The position numbers were made by a program, and so were the translations under genes. 64,000 bases of DNA from JACCWP01 sp963785115 (lineage in GTDB: Bacteria > Actinomycetota > Actinomycetes > Propionibacteriales > Nocardioidaceae): NCBI GenBank assembly GCA_963785115.1, contig CAWATY010000006.1, positions 620,001 to 684,000 on the forward strand. Direction: 5' to 3'. This document shows positions 42,014 through 51,024 of the stretch, in pieces (the first letter of the stretch is position 1; every line of letters begins with the position of its first letter). The notes beneath the pieces were generated by a model. The model was not told the DNA's origin and ran no database searches. It saw only the letters and a list, made by a program, of their open reading frames with translations.

Positions 42014-42504
42014 GGCGTGCCCCGCCCCGCGCGGGCAGCCACGACCGAGTCGACCGCGGCGAAGATCCGGCCGTAGCCGGTACAGCGGCAGAGGTTGCCG
42101 CTCAACGCCTCCCTGGTCTCGAGCTCGGTGGGCGCGGGGTTGGTCTCGAGCAGGTGGTGCACGGCGACGACCAGCCCCGGCGTGCAGAACCCGCACTGCA
42201 CCGCCCCCTCGTCGAGGAAGGCCTGCTGCACGTCGGTGACCACCGCGGCGTCGGCGTCGAGGCCCTCGACGGTCACCACGTCGGCGTCGGTCGCCGAGGC
42301 GGCCATCACCAGGCAGGCGCACACGGCGGCTCCGTCCAGCAGCACCGTGCAGCTGCCGCACTCACCCTGCTCGCACGCGCCCTTGGACCCGGGCAGGCCG
42401 AGCCGCTCGCGCAGGACGTAGAGCAGGCTCTCGCCGAGCCAGGCGTCCTGCACGTCGTGCGACTCGCCGTTGACGGTGAGCCGGTAGATCTCCGGCGCGC
42501 TCAT
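42010..42504 (-). CDS. Xanthine dehydrogenase iron-sulfur subunit
   Basis: A 164-residue (2Fe-2S) subunit. The plant-type cluster ligands are in GACEQGECGSCTVLLDGAAVC (split; residues about 42-62), and the second cluster ligands are in CGFCTPGLVVA and LCRCTGYGRI. It passes electrons from the molybdenum site to the FAD subunit. It overlaps both neighbouring genes by 4 bp (ATGA), giving a compact FAD-FeS-Mo operon on the minus strand. Identification is secure as a member of the family. Confidence 0.92.
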   Translation of the reverse strand: MSAPEIYRLTVNGESHDVQDAWLGESLLYVLRERLGLPGSKGACEQGECGSCTVLLDGAAVCACLVMAASATDADVVTVEGLDADAAVVTDVQQAFLDEGAVQCGFCTPGLVVAVHHLLETNPAPTELETREALSGNLCRCTGYGRIFAAVDSVVAARAGRGTP

Positions 42505-43368
42505 CGCGCAGCCCTCCTCAGCAGTCGGCCGGACAGCACACCCACCGCGTGCGCGCGGTAGGCCGCCGTGGAGCGGTGGTCGTCGATCGGGCGGGCATCG
42601 GCGGCCGCTCGCCGGCCGAACTCCCGGGCCAGCGCGTCGCTGACCACGGGGCGTTCGGCGGTGAGGTCGGTCTCGCCGGCCAGCCACTCCTCCGCGGCGC
42701 GGCACCGCACGACGGTCGGCGCGACGGCACCCAGCGCGAGGCCGACCGCCCCACGGTCGCGGTCGACCGCCAGGCAGGCCGAGGCGGTGGCGATGACCAT
42801 CGCGTTGCGTACGCCCACCTTCGAGAAGCCCTGCCAGCCACGCAGCGCGGGCAGCGTCACGGCGGTGATCAGCTCGCCGGGGGCGAGCACGTTCTGCTTG
42901 ACACCGGTGACGAACTCGGCGACCGGGACGTCGCGTTGCCCGTCGACGCTGCGCAGGTGCACGACCGCGTCCAGCGCGTAGAGAACCGGGAGGGCGTCGC
43001 CTGCCGGAGAGGCGGTGCCCAGGTTGCCGCCGAGCGTCCCGGCGGCGCGGATCTGCGGCGAACCGACCGTCCGGGCGGCCTCGGCCAGCGCGGGGAGCTG
43101 GTCGCGCAGGGGCGGACGCTCCATCACGGCGTACGGGAGGGCGGCACCGATGGTCACCGTCCCCGGGTGCATCGCCGGCAGCGGGCTGCTGCTGGAACCG
43201 GCGCAGCTCCTCGACGCGGCGCAGCGCCACGACGTCGTCGGGAGCCGGCCGGTGGGCCATGTTGATCTCGACCATCACGTCGGTGCCGCCGGACAGGACC
43301 AGCGAACCCGGCCGTGCGCCGAGATGCGTGAGCACGTCCTCGAGGGTGTCGGGCGCCAGGACGGACAT
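42501..43368 (-). pseudogene. Xanthine dehydrogenase FAD subunit, single frameshift
   Basis: The N-terminal part (MSVLAPDTLEDVLTHLGARPG) and the FAD-binding LSGGTDVMVEINM lie in one frame; GTVTIGAALPYAVMERP and AAGTLGGNLGTASPAGDALP, the second FAD motif, lie in another. Deleting one C from the CCCC run at 43161-43164 joins them. The C-terminal CoxM domain is complete to residue about 288. The protein would carry FAD and pass electrons to NAD. Its stop overlaps the iron-sulfur gene ATG. An in-frame ATG at 43380 is an alternative start. Because the partner subunits are intact, an insertion error is a serious possibility. Confidence 0.85.
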
Positions 43369-43455
43369 GGGCCCGACCATACGGACTACGAGGGCCGGGC
43401 CGCGAGAAGCACCGCGCGTGCTGTCGGTGGCTCGACCTCTCCGCGCAGGAGCGGC

Positions 43456-44853
43456 ATGATCCACCGGGTGTCCGAGCAGCCCGTACGTCCCGTCGACCTC
43501 GTGGTGAGCGGTGCGGAGCTGCTCGCGACCGTCGACGACCGGCGTCGCGAGATCTCCGGCGGCTGGGTGGCGGTCGACGACGGTGTCATCAGCGCGGTGG
43601 GCGGCCCCGACGACGCACCGCCCGCGGCCGCGCGGGTGCTCGACGCGGGCGGGTGCCTGGTGACACCAGGGCTCGTCAACACCCACCACCACCTGTACCA
43701 GAACCTCACCCGGGCCTATGCCCCCGCGTTGACCGGCGGCCTGTTCGAGTGGCTGGTCACGCTGTACCCGCTGTGGGCGCGGCTGGACGAGGAGGCCGCC
43801 TACGTCAGCGCGTACGTGGGGCTGACCGAGCTGGCACTCGGCGGTGCGACGACGTCGACCGACCACCTCTACGTTCACCCGCGCGGGGCAGGCGACCTGA
43901 TCTCGGCCGAGATCCGGGCCGCCCAGGAGCTCGGGATGCGCTTCCACCCCACCCGAGGGTCGATGTCGCTGTCGGTCAAGGACGGCGGACTGCCGCCGGA
44001 CTCGGTCGTGCAGGACGACGACGAGATCCTCGCCGACTCCGAACGACTGGTGGGGCTGCACCACGATCCCGCCGAGGACTCGATGCTGCGGATCGCCCTC
44101 GCGCCGTGCTCGCCCTTCTCGGTGTCCCCCGAGCTGATGACCGCCACGGCGGAGCTGGCCGAGCGGCTGGACGTGCGGCTGCACACGCACCTGTGCGAGA
44201 CCGAGGACGAGAACGAGTTCTGTCTGCAGACGCTGGGCAGGCGACCCGTCGACTACTTCGAGGAGGCCGGCTGGGGGTCCGCCAGGTCGTGGATCGCGCA
44301 CTGCGTGTGGCCCGACGCCGGCGAGGTGCGTCGGCTGGGGGAGTGGGGCACCGGGGTCGCGCACTGCCCGAGCAGCAACATGATCCTGGGCAGCGGCCTG
44401 GCCCCGGTCGCCGAGCTGCGCGCCGCCGGGGCGCCGGTCGGCCTCGGCTGCGACGGATCGGCCTCGGCCGACTCCGCGTCGCTGTGGCTGGAGGCTCGCA
44501 CCGCCATGCTGCAGGGCAAGCTGCGCAACGGAGCCGCCGCGATGTCCGCGCGCGACGCGCTCGAGGTCGCCACCCGCGGCGGCGCGGGCTGCCTCGGCCG
44601 GACCGGCGAGATCGGCGAGCTGTCCGTCGGCGCCTGCGGTGACCTGGTGGTGTGGTCGCTCACCGGTCCCGCCTACGCCGGTGCCCTGAGCGATCCGATC
44701 GAGGCCTGGCTGCGCTGCGGACCCGGCGCCGCCCGGCACACCGTGGTCGCCGGTCGTCCGGTCGTCCTCGACGGTGCACCCGTCCACCCGGCGCTGCCCG
44801 AGGTGCTCGCCCGGCACCGGGTCGTCGCCGAACGGATGCAGGCGGCCCGCTGA
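43456..44853 (+). CDS. 8-oxoguanine/guanine-type deaminase (amidohydrolase)
   Basis: A 465-residue amidohydrolase of the AtzB/TrzN group. Zn motifs are TPGLVNTHHHLYQNLTRAYA, RLHTHLCETEDENEF, WIAHCVWPD and GLGCDGSASADSASLW. The closest characterised members deaminate 8-oxoguanine or convert related triazines and guanine. Divergent from the xanthine dehydrogenase operon and next to the urate genes, it would supply urate or xanthine from oxidised or free guanine. AGGAG at 43447-43451 supports the ATG. A GTG at 43471 is a possible alternative start. Confidence 0.85.
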   Translation: MIHRVSEQPVRPVDLVVSGAELLATVDDRRREISGGWVAVDDGVISAVGGPDDAPPAAARVLDAGGCLVTPGLVNTHHHLYQNLTRAYAPALTGGLFEWLVTLYPLWARLDEEAAYVSAYVGLTELALGGATTSTDHLYVHPRGAGDLISAEIRAAQELGMRFHPTRGSMSLSVKDGGLPPDSVVQDDDEILADSERLVGLHHDPAEDSMLRIALAPCSPFSVSPELMTATAELAERLDVRLHTHLCETEDENEFCLQTLGRRPVDYFEEAGWGSARSWIAHCVWPDAGEVRRLGEWGTGVAHCPSSNMILGSGLAPVAELRAAGAPVGLGCDGSASADSASLWLEARTAMLQGKLRNGAAAMSARDALEVATRGGAGCLGRTGEIGELSVGACGDLVVWSLTGPAYAGALSDPIEAWLRCGPGAARHTVVAGRPVVLDGAPVHPALPEVLARHRVVAERMQAAR

Positions 44854-44862
44854 CCCCGCGGC

Positions 44863-45621
44863 TCAGACCGGGCCGAGGGTGGGCCGGCGGCACTGCAGGC
44901 CGTCGCCGGACGAGGTGCCGCGCAGCCGGCGGCCCATCCAGGGCAGCGCGAAGCCACGCAACCACGCGATCGTCGCCTCTCGCTGCTCACGGCGGGGCAC
45001 GTGCGGGAGCGGCTCGAGCTCGGCTGCGATGAGGCCGTGGTCGATGCCGAGCGCGTCGAGCACGGCGATGGCCATCCGGGTGTGCCCACGCGGGGACATG
45101 TGGATCCGGTCGGTGTCCCACATCCGCGGGTCGCGGTACTCGCGCATCCGCCAGAAGTCGATCACCGTCGCCCGGTGGACGTCGGCCACCTCGCGCACCA
45201 GCTCGTTGTACGTCGCGAACCGGCCGCGCATCGTGCCGAGCACCGGAGCCCCGCCGGGGTCGTACGCGGTCCAGATGAGCAGCCGGGCGCCGGTGGCCGC
45301 CAACCGGGCCACACCGTCGGCGTAGTCGGCGACGAGCGCGTCGAGGTCGACCTTCGGCCGCATGATGTCGTTGGCACCGGCGTAGAGCGCGACCAGGTCG
45401 GGCTGCATCGCCAGCGCGGGCTCGAGCTGCTCGGCGAGGATCGGGCGCAGCGTCCGGCCGCGGATCGCCAGGTTGGCGTACCGCAGCTCGGGCTCCACCA
45501 GGGCGAGCACCTCGGCCACCCGGTCGGCCCAGCCACGCACGCCGTTGGGCAGCGCGGGCTCGACGTCACCGACGCCCTCGGCGAACGAGTCGCCGAGGGC
45601 GACGAAGCGCCGGTACGTCAC
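44863..45621 (-). CDS. SGNH/GDSL hydrolase
   Basis: A 252-residue SGNH-type esterase. The Ser block is FVALGDSFAEGVGD (about residues 6-19), the Gly/Asn blocks are AIRGRT and YAGANDIMRP, and the catalytic Asp-His block is DTDRIHMSPRGHTRMA. There is no signal peptide, so it is cytoplasmic. The GTG overlaps the S9 peptidase stop (GTGA), linking the two hydrolases in one operon. The substrate (acyl ester, lipid or carbohydrate ester) is unknown. Confidence 0.88.
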   Translation of the reverse strand: MTYRRFVALGDSFAEGVGDVEPALPNGVRGWADRVAEVLALVEPELRYANLAIRGRTLRPILAEQLEPALAMQPDLVALYAGANDIMRPKVDLDALVADYADGVARLAATGARLLIWTAYDPGGAPVLGTMRGRFATYNELVREVADVHRATVIDFWRMREYRDPRMWDTDRIHMSPRGHTRMAIAVLDALGIDHGLIAAELEPLPHVPRREQREATIAWLRGFALPWMGRRLRGTSSGDGLQCRRPTLGPV

Positions 45622-47726
45622 GCCGACAGGTGGGTGCGCAGGAAGTCGACCCGCAGCAGCTCGAGGTTCTCGGCCACCGCCTCCTGTGCCGCCGACATGT
45701 GCGTGACGCCGGTGAGCGGCAGCACGGTGTGCGGCTTGCCGGCGGCAAGCAGCGCGGCGCTGAGCTGCAGGGTGTGCGCCACCACGACGTTGTCGTCGAC
45801 CATGCCGTGGATGAGCATCAGCGGCCGCTCCAGCTGCGGTGCGAGGTGCAGCAGCGAGTTGCGCTCGTAGACCTCCGGCTGCTGGTCGGGCAGCCCGAAG
45901 TAGCGCTCGGTGTAGAAGGTGTCGTACAGCGCCTGGTCGGTCACCGGTGCTCCCGCCACCGCGCAGCCGAACACGTCCGGGCGCGCGAGCACCGCGTAGC
46001 CGGCCAGCTCGCCGCCGAACGACCAGCCGGTGATGCCCACCCGCGAGGTGTCGACGTCGTCGGGGTGCGCCTCGGCCACCGCGGCCAGCGCGTCGACCTG
46101 GTCCTGGAGCGCCACCGGCAGCACGTCGTCGCGGATCGCCCGGTCCCATGCCGCGCCCATGCCGGGGGTGCCGCGACCGTCGGCGACCACGACGCAGAAG
46201 CCCTGGTCGGCGAGCCACTGCGACTCCAGGAAGATCCGCGACGATGCGGCCACCCGCTGGCCGTGCGGGCCGCCGTAGGGGTCCATCAGCACCGGCAGTC
46301 GGCGTGAGCCGCGCTGGTGGTCTCGCGGGAACAGGACGGCCGTACGGATCCCGCGCTTGCCCGCCCGCATCAGCGTCACGCCGGGACGGAAGCCCGGGGA
46401 GACCTGGTGGTTGACCAGCTCGCCCACCTCGGCGCCGTCGCGGTGCACGCTCACCCGGACGCCGTCGGTGTCGAGCGCGGCTCGGACGAGCACGGTCGTG
46501 CCGTCGCTCGAGTCGCCGCCGCACGACGCCGCTCCGTCGGACAGCGCGGTGGTGGTGCCGTCCCACCCGAACCGGACCAGGTGCACGGCGGTGACGTCGT
46601 CGCTGGGGGTCGCCGACACCAGCACGCCCTCGTCGTCGACCGAGAGCACCGAGCGCACGTACCAGTGGTCGTCGCCCAGCGGCTCGCCGTCGACGACGAC
46701 CCGGCGCACGTCGTCGACGTCCGCGTGCCAGACCGTCCGTCCCTCGGGCCCCCGGGCCGGGACTCCGACGACGGCGTCGACCCAGACGTCGTCGCGCTGC
46801 GCGTGCACCAGCGACGTCGCCCCGGTCCCCGGGTCGACCGACAGGATCTGCGCGGAGGCCTGGTCGCGACTCATCACCTGCAGCACCGGGTCGCCGTACG
46901 CGGACCACGAGGCCCGGGTGAGGTAGGGGAACGTCTCGCGGTCCCAGCCGACCTCGGTGCGGGAGCCGTCGAGGCCCAGCACCCAGAGCGTCACGTCGGC
47001 ATTGGGGGTGCCGGCCGAGGGGTAGCGGTGCGCGGCCGGTTCGGTCGCCGGGTTCGCCGGGTCGGCGACGTACCAGACCTGCACCGGCGACTCGTCGTAA
47101 CGCTCCACCAGCACCGACTCCCCATCGGGCGCCCACCAGTAGCCGCGGCGGCGGTCCATGTCCTCGGCCGCGACGAACTCGGCCTGCCCCCAGACGACGT
47201 TGTCGCCGTCAGGCTCGACCAGCGCCCGGTCGCCCTCGCCATCGGTCCCGACCACCCGCAGGGCGCCGTCGGAGGCGTAGGCGACGTGCCTCCCGGTCGG
47301 GTCGACCCGGGGGTCGATCACGGTGCCGGTCGCCGGCAGCTCCCGGCTGGTGCCGGCCGCCACGTCGGTCAGCCACAGCCGCCCGGACAGCGCGAACGTC
47401 GCCGTCGCGCCGGAGCGGTCGGTGGCGTAGGCGACCACGCCGGCGCCGGCCTCGCGGCTGCGCTCCCGTCGCGCCCGCTCCTCGGCCGACAACTCCTCGA
47501 CCCCGCCCAGCAGCTGGTCGGGCTCGGCGAGCAGCCGTTCGCTGCGGTCGGTGACGTCGTAGGCCCACAGCGCGCCGGTTCGCGACGTGCCGGACGGGGT
47601 GCGGATGAACAGCACCCGGTCGCCGTCGGCCGTCACCGACAGGGCGCGGGGCACTCCGAGGGTGAACCGCTGGGTGCGGGCGTAGAGGCGCGGGAACGAC
47701 GTGGTCTCGTGCAGTGCGTCGGCCAT
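45618..47726 (-). CDS. S9-family peptidase (DPP IV/prolyl oligopeptidase-like)
   Basis: A 702-residue cytoplasmic serine peptidase. Residues about 30-440 form a propeller domain (DPP IV N-terminal type, with WAPDGESVLVERYDES and similar blades). Residues about 450-702 form an alpha/beta hydrolase: the nucleophile is in GITGWSFGGELAGYA, the Asp in MLIHGMVDDNVVVAH and the His in GVTHMSAAQEAV. It would cleave short peptides, often after proline. It is the first gene of a two-gene operon with the SGNH hydrolase and divergent from mshB (60 bp between starts). Confidence 0.92.
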   Translation of the reverse strand: MADALHETTSFPRLYARTQRFTLGVPRALSVTADGDRVLFIRTPSGTSRTGALWAYDVTDRSERLLAEPDQLLGGVEELSAEERARRERSREAGAGVVAYATDRSGATATFALSGRLWLTDVAAGTSRELPATGTVIDPRVDPTGRHVAYASDGALRVVGTDGEGDRALVEPDGDNVVWGQAEFVAAEDMDRRRGYWWAPDGESVLVERYDESPVQVWYVADPANPATEPAAHRYPSAGTPNADVTLWVLGLDGSRTEVGWDRETFPYLTRASWSAYGDPVLQVMSRDQASAQILSVDPGTGATSLVHAQRDDVWVDAVVGVPARGPEGRTVWHADVDDVRRVVVDGEPLGDDHWYVRSVLSVDDEGVLVSATPSDDVTAVHLVRFGWDGTTTALSDGAASCGGDSSDGTTVLVRAALDTDGVRVSVHRDGAEVGELVNHQVSPGFRPGVTLMRAGKRGIRTAVLFPRDHQRGSRRLPVLMDPYGGPHGQRVAASSRIFLESQWLADQGFCVVVADGRGTPGMGAAWDRAIRDDVLPVALQDQVDALAAVAEAHPDDVDTSRVGITGWSFGGELAGYAVLARPDVFGCAVAGAPVTDQALYDTFYTERYFGLPDQQPEVYERNSLLHLAPQLERPLMLIHGMVDDNVVVAHTLQLSAALLAAGKPHTVLPLTGVTHMSAAQEAVAENLELLRVDFLRTHLSA

Positions 47727-47786
47727 GGCCGCGATCCTGCCAGCCCACCGAGCGGGTCCGTCCGGGGCCGCCCGTAGCCTGATGCC

Positions 47787-48725
47787 GTGCCTGATGCGAC
47801 CACCGCTGCCACAACGGCCGACCGGCGGCTCCTGCTCGTCCACGCCCATCCCGACGACGAGACGATCGGTCAGGGCGCGACGATGGCCAAGTACGTCGCC
47901 GACGGCGCGCACGTCACCCTGGTCACCTGCACGCTCGGCGAGATGGGCGAGGTGCTGGTGGCCGACCTCGAGCACCTGGCTTACGGCCAGGCCGGCGGCC
48001 TCGGTCACCACCGCGTCCAGGAGCTGGATGCGGCGATGAAGGTCCTCGGCGTCACCGACTACCGCTTCCTCGGCGGGGCGGGTCGCTACCACGACTCCGG
48101 CATGGTCTGGGACGAGCAGGGCGGCGCGACCATCGGACCCGACGTCCCCGAGGGGGCGTTCTGGCTGGCCGACCTCACCGAGGCGGCCGACCACCTGGTC
48201 GAGGTCGTCCGCGAGGTACGGCCGCAGGTGCTGGTGACCTACGACGAGCGCGGTGGTTACGGCCACCCCGACCACGTCCAGGCCCACCGGGTCGCCACCT
48301 ACGGCGTGGCCCTGGCCGCCGTGCCCTCGTACAAGCCCGACCTGGGCGCGGCCTGGGACGTCCCGAAGGTCTACTGGGGGGCGACCCCCGAGAGCCAGCT
48401 GCGCGAGTGGCTGCGCGGGCTGCGCGCCTCGGGCGACACGACGACGTTCGAGGGTCTGGACCCCGACGGGCCGATGCCGCCGTTCGCGGTCGCCGACGAG
48501 TTCATCACCGCACGGATCGACGCCCGCGACCACACCGAGCAGAAGATGGACGCGCTGAAGGCGCACGCCACCCAGGTCGACCCCGAGGGAGCGTTCTTCG
48601 CCCTGGTCGACAGCCCGAACAACCGCGACTGGGGCATCGAGCACTACCGGCTGGTGAAGGGGACGCCCGGGCCGCGCGACCCCGAGACCGGCCTGGAGAG
48701 CGACCTGTTCGCCGGCCTGTCGTGA
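47787..48725 (+). CDS. mshB: N-acetyl-GlcN-inositol deacetylase of mycothiol synthesis
   Basis: A 312-residue PIG-L family deacetylase. Zn ligands are in LLLVHAHPDDETIGQGATMA (H-x-x-D-D) and YGHPDHVQAHRVAT. TCTLGEMGEVL and RYHDSGMVWDEQGG match the mycothiol enzyme MshB more than the mycothiol conjugate amidase Mca. It deacetylates GlcNAc-Ins to GlcN-Ins, a step of mycothiol synthesis, so the cell probably uses mycothiol as its main thiol. The next gene overlaps its stop (GTGA), and a S9 peptidase gene is divergent. Starts with GTG. Confidence 0.92.
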   Translation: MPDATTAATTADRRLLLVHAHPDDETIGQGATMAKYVADGAHVTLVTCTLGEMGEVLVADLEHLAYGQAGGLGHHRVQELDAAMKVLGVTDYRFLGGAGRYHDSGMVWDEQGGATIGPDVPEGAFWLADLTEAADHLVEVVREVRPQVLVTYDERGGYGHPDHVQAHRVATYGVALAAVPSYKPDLGAAWDVPKVYWGATPESQLREWLRGLRASGDTTTFEGLDPDGPMPPFAVADEFITARIDARDHTEQKMDALKAHATQVDPEGAFFALVDSPNNRDWGIEHYRLVKGTPGPRDPETGLESDLFAGLS

Positions 48726-49135
48726 CGTCCTGGCCGCCGGGTGTCCGCGCGGTGGCCGGGCTGCTGCTCGGGGCCGTCGTCGCGGTCCTCGTGCTGCTCA
48801 CCCACCGCGACGCCTTCGACGTTGCCGGGGTGCGCGTCCCGTTCGGCCTGGTGCTCGCGGTGCTGGGATCGGCGCTCCCGAGCATGGCGCTGCGGCACCT
48901 CGGCGGCGAGTGGGCGGTGGGCGCGTACGGCGCGGGCTGGATCGTGGTCGTGCTGCTGATGGTGGGCGGCCGGCCCGAGGGCGACTACCTGATCGCGAGT
49001 GACTGGGTCGGGTGGACGTTCCTCGTGCTGTCCTCGCTCGTCGTGGTGGTCGTGACGGTTCGCGGCATGCTCGCCGACAAGCGGCCGAGCCCGGTCGGCG
49101 GCGATCCCGACGACCTGGCGGTACGGCGTCCGTAG
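48722..49135 (+). CDS. Small membrane protein coupled to mshB
   Basis: A 137-residue protein with four hydrophobic segments (about 8-27, 38-58, 66-82 and 92-113) and a short basic/acidic C-terminal tail. I do not recognise an enzyme domain; a DUF6113-like protein is commonly found after mshB in other actinobacteria, which fits the position. The GTG overlaps the mshB stop by four bases, so it should be coexpressed. Function unknown. Confidence 0.65.
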   Translation: MTSWPPGVRAVAGLLLGAVVAVLVLLTHRDAFDVAGVRVPFGLVLAVLGSALPSMALRHLGGEWAVGAYGAGWIVVVLLMVGGRPEGDYLIASDWVGWTFLVLSSLVVVVVTVRGMLADKRPSPVGGDPDDLAVRRP

Positions 49136-49147
49136 ACTGCGGCGGCG

Positions 49148-50863
49148 ATGAGCCCGACCGAGTCCAGCACCGAGACCCGGCGCGACCGGCGCCGCACCTG
49201 GTGGGCGTTGCTCGGGTTGCTGGTGCTGCTGGGGGGTGCGTACGCCGGCGCGGTGGCGCTGAGCGGCGACACGATCGCCGCCGGCACCCGGGTGGGTGAC
49301 GTGCGACTGGGTGGCCTCACCGTTGCCGAGGCCGAGGACCGGCTGCGCAGCCAGCTGCAGCCGCTGACCGACGACCCGATCGCGGTGGAGATCGGTGATC
49401 GGTCGCTGCAGCTCGATCCCCGCGAGGCCGGGCTGTCCCTGGACGTGGAGGCGACCGCCGAGCGGGCGTTCGGCGGGTCGCGCGCGGATCCGCGGGCGCT
49501 GTGGAACTCGTGGTTCGGCGGCACCCGGGTCGCGCCCGTCATCGACGTCGACCAGGACCGGCTGGTCGGTGCCGTGCACGCCCTGGCCGCCGAGGTCGAC
49601 CGGCCGGCCGTCGAGCCGTCGGTCACCTTCGCCGCGGACGGGCCGCGACCGCACGCGCCCGTCGACGGGCAGCGCCTGGACACCCCCGCCGCGGTCGTCG
49701 CGATCCGCTCCGCGTGGCTGGTCGAGGACGACCCCGTGCCGCTGCCGGTCGAGGCGGTGCAGCCCGAGCTCGACCAGGAGGCGCTCGACGACGCCCTGGC
49801 CGACGTCGCCCGACCCGCGGTCTCCGCTCCGGTGCGACTGCGTGAGGGCGCGCAGAGCTGGACGGTCGAGCCACGCGACTTCGCCCCGGCGCTCACGCTG
49901 GAGGCCGTGGACGGCGAGCTCGGCCTGGTCGTCGACGGCGACCTGCTGGCCCGGCGGGTGCCGCAGCTGCTCGCGGCGGCCGGTGAGCGCCCCCGCGACG
50001 CGACAGTGCGCATCAAGGGCGACGCGCCGGTGGTCGTGCCGGCCCGGGCCGGCGTGCGGGCGGAGCCGGCCGACCTGACCGACGCCCTGCTGGCAGCCCT
50101 CGCGGCCGACAACCGAACCGCCCGGGTGCGCGGGACCCAGGTGCCGCCCGACGTGACCACCCGGGACGCGCGCGGCTGGAAGATCACCGAGCGGGTCAGC
50201 TCGTTCACGACGTTCTACCCGCACGAGGACTATCGCAACACCAACATCGGCCGCGCGGCCGAGCTGATCAACGGCAGCGTCCTGGAGCCGGGCGAGACGT
50301 TCAGCCTCAACGACACGGTGGGGGAGCGCACCGCCGAGAACGGGTTCACGATCGGCTACGTCATCGAGAACGGCGTGTTCGCCCAGGACTACGGCGGCGG
50401 GGTCTCGCAGGCGGCGACCACGACCTTCAACGCCGCCTTCTTCGCCGGTCTGAAGGACGTCGAGCACAAGACGCACAGCTTCTACATCGACCGCTACCCG
50501 ATGGGCCGCGAGGCCACCGTCGCCTGGCCGAGCGTCGACCTGCGGTTCAAGAACACGACGCCCTACGGCGTGCTGATCGAGTCGTGGATCGTGCCGAGCA
50601 CCGCCTCCGGCCGGAGCGGCGAGATGCACGTGCGGATGTGGAGCACCAAGTACTGGACCATCAAGGCGCGCTCGTCCGGGCCCTACGCCTACACCTCGCC
50701 GGGCACCCAGGTGATCAATGGCGACCCGGGCTGCGTCCCGACGACCGGCTACTCCGGCTTCGACATCGACGTCCACCGCGACTTCTTCCGCCACGGCGCC
50801 CGCCAGCGCACCGAGACCTTCCACACCACCTACATCCCCGCCGACACCGTCATCTGCCGCTGA
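49148..50863 (+). CDS. VanW-family membrane-anchored protein
   Basis: A 571-residue protein: cytoplasmic basic N-terminus, one membrane helix (about 18-39), then repeated peptidoglycan-binding-4-like segments (about 45-340; GGLTVAEAEDRLRSQLQPLTDDP). The C-terminal VanW domain (about 350-490) has SFTTFYPHEDYRNTNIGRAAE, LEPGETFSLNDTVGERT and DYGGGVSQAATTTFNAAFF. It ends with a roughly 80-residue Cys-containing tail. VanW homologues occur in vancomycin-resistance clusters but their function is not established; the domains point to the outer cell wall. It follows the mshB-linked gene by 12 bp. Confidence 0.85.
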   Translation: MSPTESSTETRRDRRRTWWALLGLLVLLGGAYAGAVALSGDTIAAGTRVGDVRLGGLTVAEAEDRLRSQLQPLTDDPIAVEIGDRSLQLDPREAGLSLDVEATAERAFGGSRADPRALWNSWFGGTRVAPVIDVDQDRLVGAVHALAAEVDRPAVEPSVTFAADGPRPHAPVDGQRLDTPAAVVAIRSAWLVEDDPVPLPVEAVQPELDQEALDDALADVARPAVSAPVRLREGAQSWTVEPRDFAPALTLEAVDGELGLVVDGDLLARRVPQLLAAAGERPRDATVRIKGDAPVVVPARAGVRAEPADLTDALLAALAADNRTARVRGTQVPPDVTTRDARGWKITERVSSFTTFYPHEDYRNTNIGRAAELINGSVLEPGETFSLNDTVGERTAENGFTIGYVIENGVFAQDYGGGVSQAATTTFNAAFFAGLKDVEHKTHSFYIDRYPMGREATVAWPSVDLRFKNTTPYGVLIESWIVPSTASGRSGEMHVRMWSTKYWTIKARSSGPYAYTSPGTQVINGDPGCVPTTGYSGFDIDVHRDFFRHGARQRTETFHTTYIPADTVICR

Positions 50864-50873
50864 CGCGGCCCGG

Positions 50874-50950
50874 GGTTTCCCAAGTCCGCTTGGGAAACCG
50901 AAGGTTCCACCGCGTAGCGACACGGTGGAACCACTGGTTTCGCGGTGGAA
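50874..50950 (+). repeat. Structured intergenic element, copy A
   Basis: Starts 10 bp after the VanW stop. Hairpin 1 is an 11-bp perfect stem, GGTTTCCCAAG/CTTGGGAAACC (50874-50884 with 50889-50899, loop TCCG). Hairpin 2 is 10 bp, GGTTCCACCG/CGGTGGAACC (50903-50912 with 50923-50932, loop CGTAGCGACA). A third segment, CGCGGTGGAA (50941-50950), can instead pair with TTCCACCGCG (50905-50914), so hairpin 2 and the alternative are mutually exclusive. The same layout recurs at 58554-58632. Both copies are on the plus strand between plus-strand genes. Candidate dispersed repeat or structured RNA. Confidence 0.7.
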
Positions 50951-51024
50951 GCGGAGCCGACCTGGCGCCTCGGCCCCACGAGGCCGTCCGGGTACGACCC
51001 CGCGCACCCACCTACGCTCGACGC

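Noticed and set aside
40118..42076. 652-codon plus-strand frame inside the xanthine dehydrogenase genes
   Set aside because: Antisense to a subunit with full molybdopterin motifs; the product is low-complexity and without a domain.
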